This document shows positions 5,963-7,281 of a stretch of DNA of 7,281 nucleotides, piece after piece (position 1 is the first letter of the stretch; the number at the start of each line of letters is the position of its first letter). This stretch comes from an uncultured Flavihumibacter sp. GTDB taxonomy: Bacteria > Bacteroidota > Bacteroidia > Chitinophagales > Chitinophagaceae. Made by a program: the position numbers and the translations under genes. The DNA lies in assembly GCA_946481605.1 (NCBI GenBank), contig CAMLPA010000161.1, forward strand, positions 1 to 7,281, read 5' to 3'. Below the pieces are notes generated by a model. That model saw nothing but the letters and a program-made list of their open reading frames with translations. It did no database searches and was not told the origin of the DNA.

Positions 5963-7281
5963 TTGAAAGTTGCCATTACTATACTGCTTTTATTGCAGGT
6001 ATTGCAGGCTAAGGCCCAGTTTTACCTGAGAGGCGAATTGCGCGACGAAAGCGGGAAACCGGTGGCCAACGCGAAAATCGTACTCCGCTCCGCGGGTTAT
6101 GTCTATTTCAGTGGTTCCTCTGGCGGATTTGGCATCACCAGCTCAACGGCTTCAGATTCCATTGATATTACCGCAGATGGCTTTTATCCGCATTCCGCAA
6201 AGGTGAGCGCACAGCAGTTCGCCGTTATTCCTTTAAAAACCATCTCGCGGAACAGCAGTATTCAGAAGCCCGGACTCAGTTCCTTCACGAAAGGCTTTGT
6301 GTTCAATGATGAATACCGCTGGACGGTGGGAACGGAAACCTACAGCAGTTTGCTGGAGAATGAGTTTATTGAGACCGGTAAATTCCCTGAAACCGGCTTC
6401 GCCGTGAACATCCACAAAGCTTCTTATTCCAACATCAGGCGGTTCCTGAATATGGAAAGCCCTGTTCCACCGGATGCCGTTCGCCTGGAAGAAGTTCTGA
6501 ATTATTTCAATTTCAACTATAAAGCCCCGCCTCCCGACAGCGTGTGGGCCGGCTCTACCAGGTTGAGCGATTGCCCCTGGAACAAAAACAACAAGCTGCT
6601 GTTCCTGCAAATGAGCGCGAAAAAACTGGATATGGAGAAGGTGCCGCCCGGCAACCTCGTTTTCCTGATCGATATTTCCGGTTCTATGGACATGCCCAAC
6701 AGGTTGCCGCTCCTGAAATCAGCTTTCCAACTGATGGTGGAGAACCTCCGCCCAACGGACACAGTCTCTATCGTAGTGTACGGCAGCACCGTTGGCGTAT
6801 GGATGCCGCCTACCAGCGGCGCCGATAAAAAGACCATCAAAAAATACATTGAGGACCTTGCGCCCGGAGGTGCTACGGCAGGTGCTTCGGGTATTCTTTT
6901 CGCTTATGCGCTCGCGAAAAATAAATTCATCCCAGGCGGTAATAACAGGGTTATACTGGCCACGGATGGCGATTTCAACGTAGGACAAACTTCAGATAAA
7001 GAGTTGGAGGAGCTCATCGTAAAACACAGGATGGAAGGCATCTACCTCACCTGCCTTGGCGTGGGTATGGGGAACTACAAAGATTCCAAACTGGAAATGC
7101 TCGCCAAACGGGGAAACGGAAATTTCGCGTACCTCGACCATGAAAAGGAAGCAGAAAAAGTATTGGTTACCGAACTTACGCAAACACTCTATGCCGTAGC
7201 CAACGATGTGTTCGTTAACCTGAAATTTGATCCGGAACAGGTGGCGGGCTACCGGTTGATCGGCTTCGACAACAAACTCAA
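5963..7281 (+). CDS. Secreted YfbK-like VWA-domain protein with carboxypeptidase-regulatory-like N-terminus, 3'-truncated
   Basis: The frame is open from TTG 5963 to the window end (439 codons seen). This start gives MKVAITILLLLQVLQAKAQ, a good Sec signal peptide without a lipobox. Residues about 20-93 look like a carboxypeptidase-regulatory beta-sandwich (LRGELRDESGKPVANAKIVL, then SIDITADGF). Next is the YfbK-type N-terminal region (KASYSNIRRFLN, then PPDAVRLEEVLNYFNFNY). The VWA domain follows with an intact MIDAS: DISGSM (237-242), Thr305 in GGATAG, and ATDGDF with Asp335. The end (LYAVANDVFVNLKF, VAGYRLIGFDNKL) matches the start of the DUF3520 C-terminal domain of YfbK proteins. MIDAS VWA domains bind a metal ion and mediate protein contacts; the partner is unknown. 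An in-frame TTG at 5906 inside hpt would add 19 residues before the signal and is less likely. A possible upstream frameshift is discussed in the findings. Confidence 0.88.
   Translation, partial: MKVAITILLLLQVLQAKAQFYLRGELRDESGKPVANAKIVLRSAGYVYFSGSSGGFGITSSTASDSIDITADGFYPHSAKVSAQQFAVIPLKTISRNSSIQKPGLSSFTKGFVFNDEYRWTVGTETYSSLLENEFIETGKFPETGFAVNIHKASYSNIRRFLNMESPVPPDAVRLEEVLNYFNFNYKAPPPDSVWAGSTRLSDCPWNKNNKLLFLQMSAKKLDMEKVPPGNLVFLIDISGSMDMPNRLPLLKSAFQLMVENLRPTDTVSIVVYGSTVGVWMPPTSGADKKTIKKYIEDLAPGGATAGASGILFAYALAKNKFIPGGNNRVILATDGDFNVGQTSDKELEELIVKHRMEGIYLTCLGVGMGNYKDSKLEMLAKRGNGNFAYLDHEKEAEKVLVTELTQTLYAVANDVFVNLKFDPEQVAGYRLIGFDNKL

Noticed and set aside
6233..6988. Several minus-strand frames and a 94-codon plus-strand frame within the VWA gene
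   Set aside because: The plus-strand frame from 5963 carries the signal peptide, the MIDAS motif and the YfbK-type segments continuously, so the others are shadows.
1..7281. Mobile element, CRISPR array, tRNA/rRNA gene, or defence system
   Set aside because: No transposase or integrase motifs, terminal repeats, regularly spaced repeats or RNA-gene signatures are seen, and nearly all sequence is explained by recognisable housekeeping-type genes.

Overview
The window looks like chromosomal core sequence from a member of the Bacteroidota, plausibly a Chitinophagaceae relative. Three things point that way: promoter-like TAnnTTTG boxes, no clear Shine-Dalgarno sequences, and a gene set typical of the phylum (a glucosaminidase with LysM repeats, a secreted YfbK-type VWA protein with a carboxypeptidase-regulatory-like N-terminus, and a small outer-membrane barrel). 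Base composition is close to balanced throughout, with no sign of a horizontally acquired island. The phylum call is an inference from these features; the family call is weaker.

Layout: (1) 1-666, the 3' end of a FAD-linked oxidase of the GlcD / D-lactate / D-2-hydroxyglutarate dehydrogenase superfamily. (2) 667-799, a 133-bp intergenic stretch packed with three consecutive inverted repeats. (3) 800-1366, a small secreted beta-barrel-like protein. (4) 1367-1912 on the minus strand, a LOG-family nucleotide phosphoribohydrolase whose stop codon abuts the stop of the barrel gene with no base between. (5) 1913-1969, a short divergent promoter region with a TAnnTTTG box for the LOG gene and a 12-bp dyad. 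(6) 1970 to the end, five plus-strand genes packed head to tail: a sodium:solute symporter, a class I O-methyltransferase, a secreted glucosaminidase with LysM repeats, a hypoxanthine phosphoribosyltransferase that overlaps the previous gene by 26 nt, and a secreted VWA protein cut by the window end.

The plus-strand run is probably one transcription unit, with an internal promoter candidate (TATCTTTG) just ahead of the O-methyltransferase. Its products do not form one obvious pathway: ion-coupled uptake, methyl transfer, peptidoglycan remodelling, purine salvage and a VWA surface or periplasmic protein. Two of the five genes appear to start with TTG. For the VWA gene this start is worth checking, because an ATG in another frame ends after four codons exactly at the TTG.

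I see no mobile element, CRISPR array, tRNA or rRNA, and no convincing new defence or biosynthetic system. The points worth a second look are small-scale: the triple inverted repeats, the zero-gap convergent ends, the overlapping hpt start, the possible near-leaderless O-methyltransferase message, and the unusual start of the VWA gene.
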